Assembly: GCA_963675135.1 (NCBI GenBank)
Contig: OY776122.1
Span: 85,756,472 to 85,820,471, forward strand
DNA length: 64,000 bases
Direction of reading: 5' to 3'
Source: Galeopsis tetrahit
Taxonomy: Eukaryota; Streptophyta; Magnoliopsida; Lamiales; Lamiaceae
The notes below the pieces were generated by a model that was given only the letters and a program-made list of their open reading frames with translations, was not told where the DNA came from and did not search any database. Shown in pieces: positions 24,298 to 37,070 of the stretch; positions within the stretch are counted from its first letter, which is position 1, and every line of letters starts with the position of its first letter. A program made the position numbers and the translations under genes.

Positions 24298-24483
24298 ACA
24301 CACTATCATTCATTGTTATTACTCCTTTGCCCGACTATATATTACTACATCTGTCCCCTAAAAGTTTTTCATATTTTCATTTTTAGTTTGTCCCAGTTTG
24401 TATATCCCAATATAGAAATAATCATCACAATTATCAGTCTCACAAATTCACAATATACACATATTTACCTTTTATATCAATTA

Positions 24484-24693
24484 TTTCCTTCGTCCGCCTA
24501 TAAGTTTCACGTTACTTTTTGACACATAGATTAAGAAAAGTGATTAAATAATAGATATAGTACAAGTGATGTGATTGAGAGAGGAGAGAGATAGAGAAAA
24601 AAAAGTAAGATATAAAGTGAAGTGTAAGAAAAAGTACTTACAAAAAAAGGTATGAGAAACTTACGGACGGATAAAAATGACGGACGAAGGGAG
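24484..24693. mobile_element. Stowaway MITE
   Basis: The left end TTTCCTTCGTCCGCCTATAA and the inverted right end CTCCCTTCGTCCGTC enclose 210 bp flanked by TA (24482-24483 and 24694-24695). An internal ATTGAGAGAGGAGAGAGATA tract and the word AAGTGATTAAATAATAGATA are shared, inverted, with the truncated copy at about 19495-19620. Confidence 0.8.
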
Positions 24694-24820
24694 TATTACA
24701 CTTTTTTCTTAAATCATGTGCTCAAAATTTCGTGCAAACGTTGGGGATGAAGAGTAACTTTTATAAATATATAGTACGATAACCAAAAAAAAAAAACACT
24801 TTAATTTCAATTATCCAAAA

Positions 24821-25098
24821 TTTCAAAATGGAATTGAAAATACTGACGATTTAATTTATTAATCTTATTTTTAAATGGTACTTAAATTAACAACATCTTT
24901 ACAAACCAGATTATGAAAAGGTCGAACATAATTTGATGGATTTTGAAAACCAGAAATGCAGGGTCAATAAATAAAACTAAATAAATTATTGAATACAGTC
25001 AATTTATTTCAAAATGGAAGTGAAAATAGTGACGATTTAATTTATTAATCTTATTTTTAAATGGTACTCAAATTAACATCATCTTTACAATCCAGTTG
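24821..25098. repeat. Direct repeat of about 92 bp, 186 bp apart
   Basis: The copies at 24821-24912 and 25007-25098 share TTTCAAAATGGAA, GACGATTTAATTTATTAATC, TTATTTTTAAATGGTACT and AAATTAACA with few differences. The spacer is AT-rich. No coding sequence. Confidence 0.8.
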
Positions 25099-25250
25099 CG
25101 TGGATTTAAAGTGGGGAGCAACGCTGCTTTAATATTAACTTACTGTATCCGGTTTTCCATTTGCATCCGATGTGGGACACTGACACAACTCATGTGGGAA
25201 ATTTTATGTATCATTAAATTCCATATTTCCATTATTTATGGGCTTATGGC

Positions 25251-25838
25251 TAGGAGTGTTCAAAAAAAGACCGGACCGGAAAAAAGATCGGAACCGGTCC
25301 GGACCGGATCGGAACCGGACCGACCAGTTAGATTCCGGTCCGGTCTCCGGTCCGGGAAATTTTGGATTCCGGTCTTCCGGTCCGGTCCGGTCCAAGACCG
25401 GAATTTTCCGGTCCGGACCGGTTTGGACCGGAATTTTTTTTTTTTAATTTTTTTTATATTTTTTTACTAATGCACTCTCAATTATTTTTCAAAACCAAGT
25501 AATGTGTTGAGATCTTATTACATTTTTTACAAATATATAATTTAACAAACATATTTAATTTATTTTTAGGTTCAAAAGATCATTAATAACAATGTAAATA
25601 AAATTCACATTGACGTAATGAAGAGCAAACACTTTAATTTTCATACACAAATTCATCAATCTTATTCTTGCTTCCATAAATTAAAAAAAAATTTAAAAAA
25701 AAAAAAACAATTCCGGTCCAACCGGTCCAAACCAGGACCGGATAGATTCCGGTCCGGTCTCCGGTCCGACCTTTTAGTAAGATTCCGGTCCCGATCCAAA
25801 CCGGTCCCGGTCCGGTTTTGGACCGGTGCACACCCCTA
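25251..25838. mobile_element. hAT-type element with dense CCGGTCCGG arrays
   Basis: The 588-bp element begins TAGGAGTGTTCA and ends (inverted) TAGGGGTGTGCACC. It is flanked by the exact 8-bp repeat CTTATGGC (25243-25250 and 25839-25846), diagnostic of the hAT superfamily. About 170 bp at the left end and 130 bp at the right are packed with CCGGTCC/GGACCGG words, against an AT-rich centre. The apparent RSGPDRFRSG-type reading frames here are by-products of these arrays, not proteins. Confidence 0.9.
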
Positions 25839-25846
25839 CTTATGGC

Positions 25847-26889
25847 TATGGGTGTAATTCTATTTTCCCATTACATAATACTTGAATATCAATTAACATA
25901 CCAAATAAGACAAAGTGGGATAGCTCAAGTGGTTTGAGAAAAATTCAAAAAAAAAAATAAAAAATCAACATACCAAATAATGCAAAAAATAAAAGTAAAA
26001 TATTTACAATATTTTATTAATTATGGAGCTACACTTAATTGTCGTTTTAATATGTAAGACATTCTTTCGTGAGACTATTTCTAAAGAAAAATGCAATTTG
26101 AACTAATGAATAAATTAAAATTAAATTATTTTGTTAATATTATTAAGCATGGGGATTGAAAATTTAAAAATTTTACCCACAATTATAATTAAAGATGGAG
26201 AGAAAATTGAGGAATAATAAAAGAAAAAAAGAGAAAAAAAAAAGGAATAAGTAATAACTTTTTCAATTATAAAAAAAAAATTAAGTACTATATCAAAGGA
26301 GAAATTGTTGAATTTACATATCCATAATTTAGGAAAAAACGTAGTAAAAATAGTTAAACAACAATTTTTTTAAATTAAGATTTAAGATAAAAAAAACGAT
26401 AAATAAAATGAAACGGAGGAAGTAATATGTAAGACAATGGTTGAGTCAGCAACATGCTAAGCTTCATATAAACTTGCTATTTTTAAAAAATGCCCTATAA
26501 TATGTTAGGATATACTATTTGTATATTTTATCTTTCCTGAATTAGTATGTAAAAGTTTATTTTAAGAACAAATTGAAAATATATCGTTAAAATAGAGATT
26601 AAAAAAAAAAAAAAAAACTCATATGAATTTAGTTGCAGGGTGTAAGATTGATACAAATTTGTACAAAAACGTGTGAGATCATCAAAATCATACCAAGGAC
26701 TGGCAATTGTTTACAAGGAATTACCTACATAATCCAACTACATCAAATAGAGTCTCAATAAAATTTCAATGAACATCATACTATATAATAAGTATAACCA
26801 AAAAGACACAAATTTACAACAAATCTACAGCAACCACTAACCCAAAACCAAAATAAGATCATCATCATTATAAATGCATGCAGTTATAT
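25847..26889. other. AT-rich intergenic DNA and receptor-kinase 3' flank
   Basis: No gene was seen. A MITE-like right end (ACGGAGGAAGTAATA) lies near 26413. The part above about 26620 probably contains the 3' UTR of the receptor kinase. Confidence 0.4.
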
Positions 26890-29800
26890 CTATCGAGCAG
26901 TTGGGTGCGCGATGGAGTCATCAATGGACAGATAATGATCACTAGCACACATATCCAACGAACCCAAGTTCAGAGACGAGTGAACAGAATGCCTCGACAC
27001 TTCATCCGAGCTGCCTTCTCTCACTGCCTCAGCTCCCTTTTCAATCGAGAGAGCATCTTGAATCTCCTTTATGACTTCAGAAATCGAAGGTCTCATGCTC
27101 CCGTGCGCTTGAACGCACATCAGAGCTTTCTCCGCTATTTTCCACATCGACTGTATGTCGTACTCACGCAATGCAGGGTCGATGATCCCCTGTATGTCGC
27201 CACTCTCAATGTGCAACTTCGCCTGCCAATAAGATAAGGACACGTGGCAGAAAGATGAGTCACCAAAAAATTCGATTTTTTCAAGAGGTTAGTTTTGTTT
27301 TCGTACCCACTGGACTATATTTCGGCAGTTGATGCCAAAATTTTCATTAGAAATAGCTTCTTGACCAGATATAAGCTCTAGAAGAATGACCCCAAAGCTG
27401 TAGACGTCGCTTTTATCTGTCAACTGCTGGGAGATGTAATATCTGCTTAACACGAAAGGTTGTGTATTAAAGAACAAGATTAAACTGATAACTACAGCAA
27501 TTGTAAATCCACCAACATATGGTACACTTTTATGCTTCCAATCTTGGTAATTGTTTTTGAAACATCGGGATCTAGCTCAAGAAAGTGTGTAGAACATCCG
27601 AGTATAATACAGGATTCGTATACTAACACGTTTGTTAACCGAAAGCTTCTTCAGTTCAGGTTTGTCAATAGGGTTGAGTTATCCACACTCCAAGTTTCTC
27701 TTAAGTCTTAATACACCCCAATTTAGTCAAAAATACCCCTCAAATGACTTATATCTTCAAAAATATCCTTATGCTTTGTAAATGTTACTCCCTCCGTCCC
27801 TCAAAGATAGCCACATTCTCTTTTTTGGATGTCCCAAATTATAGCCACATTTCTTTTTTTTCTTAAGTAGTAAATAAATAGTAAATACATAGCTGACAAT
27901 TTTACCCTTAATTAAACTTAAAATAATTAATGCTCTAATACCAAGTGAAAAGCTTTAATATGGATAGAATAGACATATGAGCTAAATTTGACCATATTTA
28001 TTGATTTTTCTTAAATTGTTTGTAAAGTCTGTGGCTATCTTTGAGGGACGAAGGGAGTATATATTTCAATCTTAAGTCCTTCACGATCTTTGAAAATGAA
28101 ATAAATAAATGAAAAACGAGCTTAAAGTGAAAGACGTAACACAGTAGAGAGAGAATATAAAGCCATGCGAGGGGTATTTTTTACTTTTTTTTAGGTTGTT
28201 TTATCAAGCTCGGGATGTTAATATTCAACTATGCAAGCCTAATCATAGACTTAAATCTTGATTATGATGCAACATGCACAGCTAAGATCCGATGAAACAG
28301 ATGTGCGCTCTAAAAGGGAAAAGAAAAGGAAAGACGTACTCAGGATCAAGATAACCAACAGTTCCTCGAACTATGCTCGACACGTGGGAAGCTCCATCAA
28401 CAGCTAACTTCGAAAGGCCAAAATCCGAAACCTTAGCTCTCGTGTTCTTGTCGAGAAGAATGTTGCTCGTCTTTAAATCCCGATGGATGATTGACGGAAC
28501 ACAACCAGTGTGAAGGTACTCTATTCCTGAAACAAACAAACCACAGCGACATTTATGGCATCATTTGTAAGTTTTGTCTATATAGTCTCGAAATGAAGCC
28601 TATTTAACCAACCTTTAGCAGCATCCTCAGCAATTTCGAGGCGTTTGATCCAATTGAGTCCTCTTCCATTTGTTAAAGGCCCTGACAATATGATTATTAG
28701 ATTAACGTTAAGTTTTAACAGATTATATAGAACAGCAAATATTTACCGTAAAGATGTTCCTTAAGAGTCCCGTTATGCATGAACTCATACACGAGAATAC
28801 TTTTTCCATCTTCCTGGCAATACCCAAGGAACTGTACTAGATTTCTGTGATGTATTCTTGAAAGAAGAGATACCTGGTTTATTGTCAACAATCAGTACCA
28901 CGGCAAATTTAAATAAATAGTTGACTGATTTACGCAAGAAATGAAATTAACCAGCTCAGGATGTCATTATTGCACTGGTTGCACAGTGCGTAGAAATTTT
29001 TGCCTTTAATTAGATATGATCGTAATGAGCACTACCTCGTTGGAAAACTCTCGCTTGCCCTGGAAAGAATCATTAGTCAAAATCTTGACAGCAATTTCTC
29101 GATCATCTTTCAGTTTCCCATAATATACAACCCCAAAGCCTCCTGATCCAATTCTTTTCTCGAAATTCTTGGTGGCATCCTTGATCTCAGATAATGGGAA
29201 GTAATGAGCAGCTTCACCGGCATTATTACTCAGGGAAGACGAAAACTTTTGAGCAGGCAAGCCATATTGAGATTTTCCTAAGCACAAAGATTAGAAAATA
29301 TAGATGTCAATCCAACCAAGATTTTTGAAAAGTAACATGGATTTTTCGGTCATAATTGTGTCCATCTAACCTTGATCGGGAGGATTTTTCTTCTTTGCTT
29401 TGGGCAACAGGATACACGAGATAATAGTAGCAATAAGCAGAACAGCAGCACCAACTGATGTTCCAATTATAATATTCTTTTTATGGTTCCCTCCACTCTC
29501 CTTATGAAGGCCTGTGTTTCCAGTGTAGCTGAAATACATACGAATTAAAATGTATCTAGACAAAGATCGAAACGCATTTAAAATATTTAAAAGAAAATCA
29601 GGAGATTACAGAAAATCACCAGGCCTCTTATTTATTATACACCATGAATAATTAAACTCAAATTTGAGATTTTATACCTCAAGAAACCTCCTCACCCACC
29701 CACATCCAAAAAAAAAAGTACATATCAAAATAAAAATAAGTTTGAAAATTTACTTATGCACACAATTGGTCAACAAAATGCAATGTAGGATTGATGCAAT

Positions 29801-32800
29801 AAAAATACACTCACTTGAAAACCAGATCTTTATTAAGAAGACCGGACGGGATTTTCCCTGTTAAAGTATTGCCCTGAATATACCTGCATTAATCATAAAA
29901 AAAAGTCATAAATATTATAAACAAAATTTATACACGGTAAATACTAATATAGTCCACTAGTAATGAATGTCTTGCAATAAAAAACAGAGTTTCTTGGAAA
30001 TGCAAGAAGAATTATCCTAGTGCATATTCGGTAATGAGCTAATATAGGATCGTAAGCTCTTCAAACTTACAATTCTCTCAAATTTGACAAATCAGCCAAG
30101 GAGCTAGGCAGTTCACCACTCAGCTTATTATCCTCAAGATGTCTGCCACATGGAAACAATTCATCGGTTGCTCTAACGAAATACAGATATAAAGTAAATA
30201 GATGATTAAATTACAAACATTGTTCTTAAGTTCGGACATCCAGAAAAATCCGGAATGGAGCCACTCAGTGAGTTATTATCAAGCCATCTGCAATGAAAAT
30301 AACAATAATTATGTCATAAACCAGAAATATGACATTTCGAAACTATTGACAAACGGGGTAGTCTGTAACTTACAGTTCAACTAGGCCACCCAATTTCGTA
30401 AACTCTACTGGAATGGTTCCATTCAGATTCTTCCCTGACAGTTTACTGCACAAAGACGAACATTGTGTCAAAATAAGACAAGATATAAATCATATATTCA
30501 GGTGTAAGTTAAAATTACACGAGTTCAAAAGTATTTTGGTCCCATATCTGGTCTACTGTCCAACTTTGGTCTCAAAAAAGTTTTAACATTTTCAATTTAG
30601 TCTCAATATCCAAAAATTTGTCCCAAAATTTTGAAAACAGTGTCGTTTTATGTAACATGAATGTCCAATTCTGGCCCCATAACTTGTCTATTGTCCATTT
30701 TGGCCCCAAATTAAATCCTCACATGACATTTGTGTGACATAATTACATAAAACAACACTACTTTCAATTATGATGATTTTGGGGCAAAATAAACTTGACA
30801 AATTTTTTATATAGGGACTAATAGAAAAAGTTACCTTTTTCGGGACCAAAATTGGACAGTAGAGTTATCGGACCAAATAACTTTTTAACTCTAAATTATA
30901 CTATAACAGACTAAACAGAAGCACAATCATATCTACATAATATAAGAAGTATATTTTACATCGATGTTATTCTTGGTTGAAGATCTGAACTACACTGGAC
31001 CCAAGACCATGGAGATGGGAGGCACGGGTCACCACCTTCATTAGCCCAATCAACTGATGAATAATCTGTCGTAAAACCAGCAAGAAGTGGACCTGCAAAT
31101 CGAACAAGTTAAAGATCACTAGCTTTAGATGAAAACATAGAATGCAATAGTAGGACATCATGTTTGCAGGCTGCCACATTTAGGCCATGATATTTTAATT
31201 TTCACACATTTAGGCCAAATTAACCTGAAACACCCCAATTTGGGCTAAGATGTCATGTGCGCGTATTTGGCCTAAATGTGCAAAAATTAAAAAATAATAG
31301 CCTAAATTTGCCAGCCCGAAACACCATAATTTGGCCCAAATGTGCAGAAATCAAAATTTACGGGCCTAAATTTACCAAATTCAAATTTAATGGTCTAAAT
31401 GTGTCACCCCATAAACATATATCCTACAATTGCTACCCCCTGTACTCATGGTCCTAAAAAAATTTATTCCCCATAAAATGCCAATAAAACATGCTTTATT
31501 TTCCTTCTTAAAAGAAGAACTCCTCAGCTGACAAAACCAAACAGAACAAAAACTTGTTTCTTGCTTTCATTTTTAATGGAAGGGAAAGAAGAGAAGATAA
31601 CGAATATATATGACAGGAGCTCAGAAAAACTACATCAGAACTAAAGAATAAGCACAAAAGTCCTAAACAATTCACATGTTTAAAATATTTACACATTCTC
31701 ACCATCTGCAGAGCCATCACTCTTTTTCAGATACTTATTTATCTCCATCGCATTCAGGAGAGGGCCCAATGTGGAATCAGAAGTCTTCCCAAATCTGAAG
31801 GATAAAACAAACGGAAGAGAAATGTTGTAATATCCGGGTTCATACAGTCGATATTTCCCAAGGGCATTCTCTTGGATATTCACAACAGCCTTGCTAACAT
31901 CAGGGGCACCAGGGAGTACCAGCCTGAATTTCCTAGTATCAGTTGGACGCAAATCCTCGATTTCCGCAAAATACGTAAACGCCCATCCAAAACCAGGAAA
32001 ACCATCAAGGTTCAAACGGTACGTTAATGATCCATTTCTGCCAACTACAGCTGTTTGCATAACTTTCTGGGGCGGACTTTCGTCCCTGCTGACATCAATT
32101 GGCATTTTAGTTGATATTTTCTCAGTTCCAGGAGCAACATCAACAAGGTAGTTGGCTTTTCTCACTGAGTCCGATTGCCATATTCGATCAAATGGATCAT
32201 CTGGATACCTACAATAGAAAAATATTTATTCCTGAAAAAAATAAACACATACACACCTAGAACTAGTTTAGATTTAAAAACTTTGAGTTGGGCTTAGGTA
32301 AAACAGTTTTGCCATATAACGAGTTCACTACTATCACTTTATAGTATAGCATCGAATACTTTTGAATCAAACAACTATACCAGTAAACTAATACTCCCTC
32401 CGTCCCACAAAAAAGATAAGCTTGCTTTCTACTTTCGTCTGTCCCTCAAAGATAGGTCAGTTAATATATTTAACATATCAGTAAATTTTCATTTCCATAT
32501 GCTCCTATTTAATGTATCTTGTTTTTTTCCAAATCAATATCTAGGTACTAGTAATTCTCATGGGAAACGAGTAAACATAAGGGTGAAATGGAAAACCAAA
32601 GCAAAATTTAAATGTTTTAACTATAATAGTATCTTAATTTGTGTGGAAAAAAAATGTAAGCATGTCTTTGGGGGACGGAGGAAGTATGCTTTAAAATAAC
32701 TAATATTGATTAAAAAGATACACAGAAGATACAAACCAGTTGCACAGTGAAACTGGTTTACATAACACTTTGTCTAAAACTTTAGGTATACCTGACTGGT

Positions 32801-34918
32801 GCATCACTTTCTGCCCCAAAATTAATTCTTGCAGATACACTAAGGAAGAACTGGCTCTCGAAATTATTGAAGTAGATTGAACCATTAAACTGACGGAGCT
32901 CAAGGGTAGATATAAATGGCTGTCCAGTTGTAGCATTCGATAAACAAATGCTGATGGTAGGATCTGTAGCGAGAAATATTAACTCCTGCATCTCAAATGT
33001 ACTAGCATCTGAAATTACTATTGTAGCCCAATGCGTGGGCCCGAATGAAATGTCGAACTTGGGGTAGACATTATTGTTGTCAAAGTTACCGTACAAGAAA
33101 GTCGCTCTGATAAGATACCTTGTCCTACTAACAACATTGAGCGTGTAGCAATACTTATGATTATCTGCCGGGAAGTATCTCAGTGTCTGGAACTGTTTTC
33201 TGGTCTCATTGGCAACGGAAATGTTGGCTATATTTCCACTTAACATGAAGTTATCAGGACTCCAATTGAGGCCTAGCTCGTCTGTAAAATTATCAGAACC
33301 ACCACAGTTTACGCTTACGAAACCTGCATTGTCCAAACAGAGATCAGAATACAAACAGAGGAATATATGTTACTACCTCTGTTCCAAATTATTTGTCTGA
33401 TTTTATCCATTCACACAATCAATATTTCATTAATTAGGACATCAAAAGACTATTATACTCCTGTTTAATTACTACTTTATGATCTTCCGATTACAAAAGA
33501 TGGTTAGTATTAACAGTCCCAAGGACGTGCACACGTCATATGAATGTAACGACCTTGTATGAAGTTGTTGGCACGCATCAGACATAATAACCAAGCATAA
33601 GGAAACAAGAAAATAAGATTAACAAAAGGCTTAAACTAAGCACTTCACCACATCAAAGAAAAAAGTAAAAGAAAAAATGTAAATGTCTGGAAACTAAGTA
33701 CAGCTTTGGTTTGGATTGAAAGCAACTGACTAAGCGAACCAATGAAGCAATAATGTGTATGTTCTGGTCTTGAATGGATTCTGTAGTCTTTCCACATGAA
33801 CCAACTACGGAAAGGAAAAACAATTTCAAAAGTATATTTGTTAACATAAGGTGGTGTTTTTTTCTAGAAACTTCCATTACTACTAAATGGTCAAATCCTA
33901 ATGACCTATTGAAAGCAGGGCAACAGGTTCAGCAAACCAATAGTCATATTTAGGCGGTGATTGCAAACTCTACAAATTAGAGTAGAACCACTTTCGACAA
34001 AAGTTACTCCACACGACCTGTTTAAAAAAATGATTCTAAATGTTGTTTATAGTTTGCAAACAGCCACTTAGTTTTACAAGATTTAAATGCTAAACTTGAA
34101 TATAGATGCTAAATATGAACCCGATTAAGAGATCATAGCAAACTTGACATCCATCACAGCAGAAAAATCACCTCTGTGTATACAAATAGTTTACAAACAC
34201 ATCTTTATCGTGTACAGCTCTTTTATTACTGCATTCAATGCTTGCAACATAACATCTGCTTTAAATATGCTAAGGGATTATACACAATCCACACACTTAC
34301 TATAAATAACAGATCATATTCTAGTCATCTTCATTTTACATACAAAGATCAAAACTATTTCCAGATTATTCAAAATCCACCGGGTAATTAATTAATATCC
34401 CTTTTACTTTGTCATTTCTGAACCCCCTTCAGTATTTAGGAAAGTAGAAATATATCAACTATTCTAGTAAGTATCTAAATATTTAATGCATTCAATGCTT
34501 GCAACAGAACATCTGTTTTTAAGAGAACCTGTTTTAAATTTGCAAAAGGTTTGTTTATATACAATCTACACTTACTATACTTGTCATCTTCATTCTATAT
34601 ATAACCATCAAAACTACTTCCAGATCATTTCCATTTTATTTATTTTTTTGTCATTTCTAAACCCCCTTCAGTATTTTGGAAAGTAAAAACATGTCAACTA
34701 TCCTAATAAGTTAAATTTCTACTAATAGTATTCCTATTAAAGACAACTTATTCTACAGAAACAAATATCACTTAGGTTAAAAAAAATCAAGAATTCACCG
34801 TCGCAAGTAGACAAATCTCAGAAAAGACAAAACAAAAGACGAGAAAGTAAAACCCACAACACAAATTACTCGAGAAATGCAACATAACTAGCAAATCCAT
34901 GTTTGTGTATTTCTTCAT

Positions 34919-34955
<37 letters not shown>

Positions 34956-35036
34956 TGGCATCTGGGCAGTGGAGGAATCCATAAGAAGAAGAACATACAA
35001 AGAAAGAAAGCAAAAGAGAGTTCCAACAGACCCCAT
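26890..35036 (-). CDS. Malectin-like LRR receptor kinase (AT1G67720/AT2G37050 type)
   Basis: A plasma-membrane Ser/Thr receptor-like kinase. Fifteen exons join in phase: 35036-34955, 33323-32792, 32208-31703, 31092-30960, 30445-30374, 30287-30219, 30142-30071, 29883-29815, 29528-29371, 29277-29036, 28873-28747, 28681-28613, 28526-28340, 27442-27307, 27222-26890. They give 928 aa, the length of AT1G67720. The signal peptide is residues 1-25 (MGSVGTLFCFLSLYVLLL). The malectin-like domain is about 28-370 (VNCGGSDNFTDELGLNW, NYLVDVAPGTEKI). A GDPC motif (EGGDPCLPSPWSW) precedes about four LRRs on 66-72 nt exons (about 415-512). The transmembrane helix is about 531-553. The kinase is about 600-870: glycine loop GSGGFGVVYYG, Lys629, HRD 725-727, DFG 745-747, GTVGYLDPEY; all catalytic residues present, RD type. 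The tail ends SIAHPTAR. The ligand is unknown. The start is the only ATG giving a signal peptide in phase. Confidence 0.94.
27788..28057. mobile_element. Stowaway MITE in a receptor-kinase intron
   Basis: CTCCCTCCGTCCCTCAAAGA at the left and its inverse TCTTTGAGGGACGAAGGGAG at the right enclose 270 bp with TA on both sides (27786-27787 and 28058-28059). The arms extend through ATAGCCACA. It lies between the exons at 28340 and 27442. Confidence 0.9.
30521..30892. mobile_element. Mutator-type MITE in a receptor-kinase intron
   Basis: The left arm GAGTTCAAAAGTATTTTGGT, then TACTGTCCAACTTTGGTC, is mirrored by the right arm (GACCAAAATTGGACAGTAGA, ACCAAATAACTTTTTAACTC). The flanks AAATTACAC (30512-30520) and AAATTATAC (30893-30901) match at 8 of 9 positions, fitting a 9-bp Mutator duplication with one mutation. 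It is located between the first LRR exon and the GDPC exon. Confidence 0.8.
31170..31410. mobile_element. Inverted-repeat MITE in a receptor-kinase intron
   Basis: The left GCCACATTTAGGCCATGATA and the inverted right GACACATTTAGACCATTAAA begin arms built of repeated (A)CATTTAGGCC words in both orientations. The exact ends and target duplication are not resolved. No coding sequence. It is probably another Mutator-like MITE. Confidence 0.5.
32394..32684. mobile_element. Stowaway MITE in a receptor-kinase intron
   Basis: CTCCCTCCGTCCCACAAAAA at the left and (inverted) CTTCCTCCGTCCCCCAAAGA at the right enclose about 291 bp flanked by TA. It lies between the two malectin-domain exons (32792 and 32208). 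Confidence 0.75.
34220..34715. repeat. Tandem duplication of about 250 bp in receptor-kinase intron 1
   Basis: The segment near 34220-34470 and the one near 34487-34715 share, in order, CATTCAATGCTTGCAACA, AACATCTG, CATCTTCATT, ATCAAAACTA, TTTCCAGAT and AACCCCCTTCAGTATTT, with scattered substitutions and indels. Both are non-coding and lie inside intron 1 (33324-34954). Confidence 0.8.
34923..34951. repeat. (AG)n microsatellite abutting a splice donor
   Basis: About 14 AG dinucleotides on the plus strand. On the transcribed strand this is a CU run beginning four bases after the receptor kinase exon-1 donor (CCAG/GTTT then CTCTCT). Confidence 0.95.
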
Positions 35037-36449
35037 TTCTTCTCTTTCTTACAAGATTATGAAAAAACGATGAGTAAGAAAGAGAGAAAGAGACTGTGGC
35101 ATTCACATGAGTATGCAGGCTAAAACAATCGACTGAAATTTTGACTACTCCCAGATGTTAAATAACACAAGTGGAGTGATTATAATGGTTACAAAAGGAG
35201 AAAAAAGGTTATGAAGTAGGAACTCAAGTGGATGAACACATCTGGTAGCAAGATTCAATCTTTTTTTTCAGAATTTGATTATTATAATGTAGTGTTGTAT
35301 GGGAAAATCTGGGTGAGAGAGAATGTTCTTGAACGAGTAAATGTGAGCAATAGAAATAAATGGGGGATTAGCTTTATTTATTTTAATTTTATTTTAGACA
35401 ACGGGGGAATTAGCTTTTTTGGTGCAGTTAAAGTGTGGAAAGGACTCCCTGTCCCTCCACTACTCACCTGTGTTGCAAGCTATTGTACTTTTGCATAAAT
35501 TTAAATTGTTTTGTGTACACCAGAATTAATTATACAAAATTATATTATGAAAAATTACATATTTGAATAATATAAATTCATTATAATTATTTGAAATTGA
35601 TTATCATATTATCTTATGGCTTCATTCATAATCGCGTCTCATAATTAAGATGAAGTCCATGATAATTATTTTAATTAAAGTGAAGTGGAGTATTAGTAAA
35701 TTGTAATCAATTTGGATTGAAACTTGGCTCGTTAATATGAAAATTTACCGTATTTTAATGTTCTACTTTGTGTTGTAGAGTATGGATGAATTACGTGAAT
35801 AAGGTAAAAATAATTAACAAACGATATACGTACATCAACACCAATATATGTTAATAAGATCAGTAAATTAAAATATAAAAAGTGAATTAGATAAATTTGA
35901 TTCTGATATGTCTGTAAAATATAGTATGTCCATTGATAATTCGATAAGATTGAGTTTATATTTAACTACAGACAGGGTTATACATTTTTTTACAAAGCTG
36001 ACTTACATTATCAATATTATTGGTAGGAATAGAGTCACATCTTACAAGTAGTTATAGAAAAATTTAAAAGTAATTTGATCACAATATTACGTTCGATGTT
36101 AATAGACAATAGTCAATATTTTCTCACGATTAATTAATTGAAAAATATCTGCAGAGAAAATAATGAAAATGGCATATTAAATGCGACAATAAAAATATAT
36201 GGTTGATAGAGGCGAATTATGTTTCTTTCCAGCCCTTTGATTTTTGACTAATATTAATATCGAAAATGATAATAATAAAATATTTTTTTAACGATAATAG
36301 CATGTGGTTGCGACTTAGCTAGCTGAGCTGTGTGAAATGGACAATAATAATTTGTAGTCTTTTGTAGTCAAAAATAGTTCCACGAGGCAAATATATATAT
36401 TCGTGAGTTTTTTTATAAAGTGTGTCTACGTTAATGGGCTAAGGTCAAT
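35037..36449 (-). promoter_or_regulatory. Receptor-kinase 5' UTR and promoter region
   Basis: This is the only place the promoter can be. It is AT-rich, with no recognised motif I can support beyond general TATA-like words. No gene is present. Confidence 0.35.
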
Positions 36450-37070
36450 TAGAGATGTTTATCCGGGCCGGACTAATTTGGCTGACCCGTTTAACCCTGA
36501 AAAATATAGGGTTAGGGTTCATGAATCAGAGACCCGTTTAAATTCGAGTTTTTTGACTTGGATCGATTAGCCCACGGGCTAAATCGGGCTAGCCCGCAGG
36601 GCTACAGGGCCAGTCCGCTAGCCCGAGTTGTTACCCCTCTTTTCTTTTTTAATAATTTGATAACAAATTGTGGGTCATTTGAGCAATAATCATAACTACA
36701 AGCATTAAGGAGCACATTACCATCTATTAGTCATTATTTATATATTTTTTTATTAGATTATGATATTTGTTTAGCTTATTTGGCCTTATTAAGGACCAAT
36801 GAGTTATATAATTGTGGTTAGATCATACTTTTATTTTATCATTTAACGATCATTTTATTTTGTTGTTGGACGTGTCAATTGAGACATTTAATTTTAAAAT
36901 AAAAAAAATTATTGTAGCCCGTTAGTGGCCCGTTTAGCCCGTGGCCCGCTAGGGTTAGGATTAGGTCCTAATAATTGTAGAACCGTTAAGTATGAACCGG
37001 TTAAGGCCCTAGCCCGTAGTCCTGTAGGGCTAGCCCTATAGGGCTAGGGCCAGCCCGATAGACATCTCTA
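36450..37070. mobile_element. hAT-like element with GGGCTA/TAGCCC arrays
   Basis: The ends TAGAGATGTTTATCCGGGCC and (inverted) TAGAGATGTCTATCGGGCTG are clear inverted repeats. Both subterminal regions are packed with AGCCCG, GGGCTA and GGCCCG words, while the middle is AT-rich. The layout is the same as in the element at 25251. No matching 8-bp flank was found, so it may be old or rearranged. Confidence 0.75.

Noticed and set aside
25204..25857. Overlapping Arg/Ser/Gly/Pro-rich reading frames on both strands (RSGPDR-type repeats)
   Set aside because: They are the translation of CCGGTCC arrays inside a hAT element with an exact 8-bp duplication, and occur in several frames at once.
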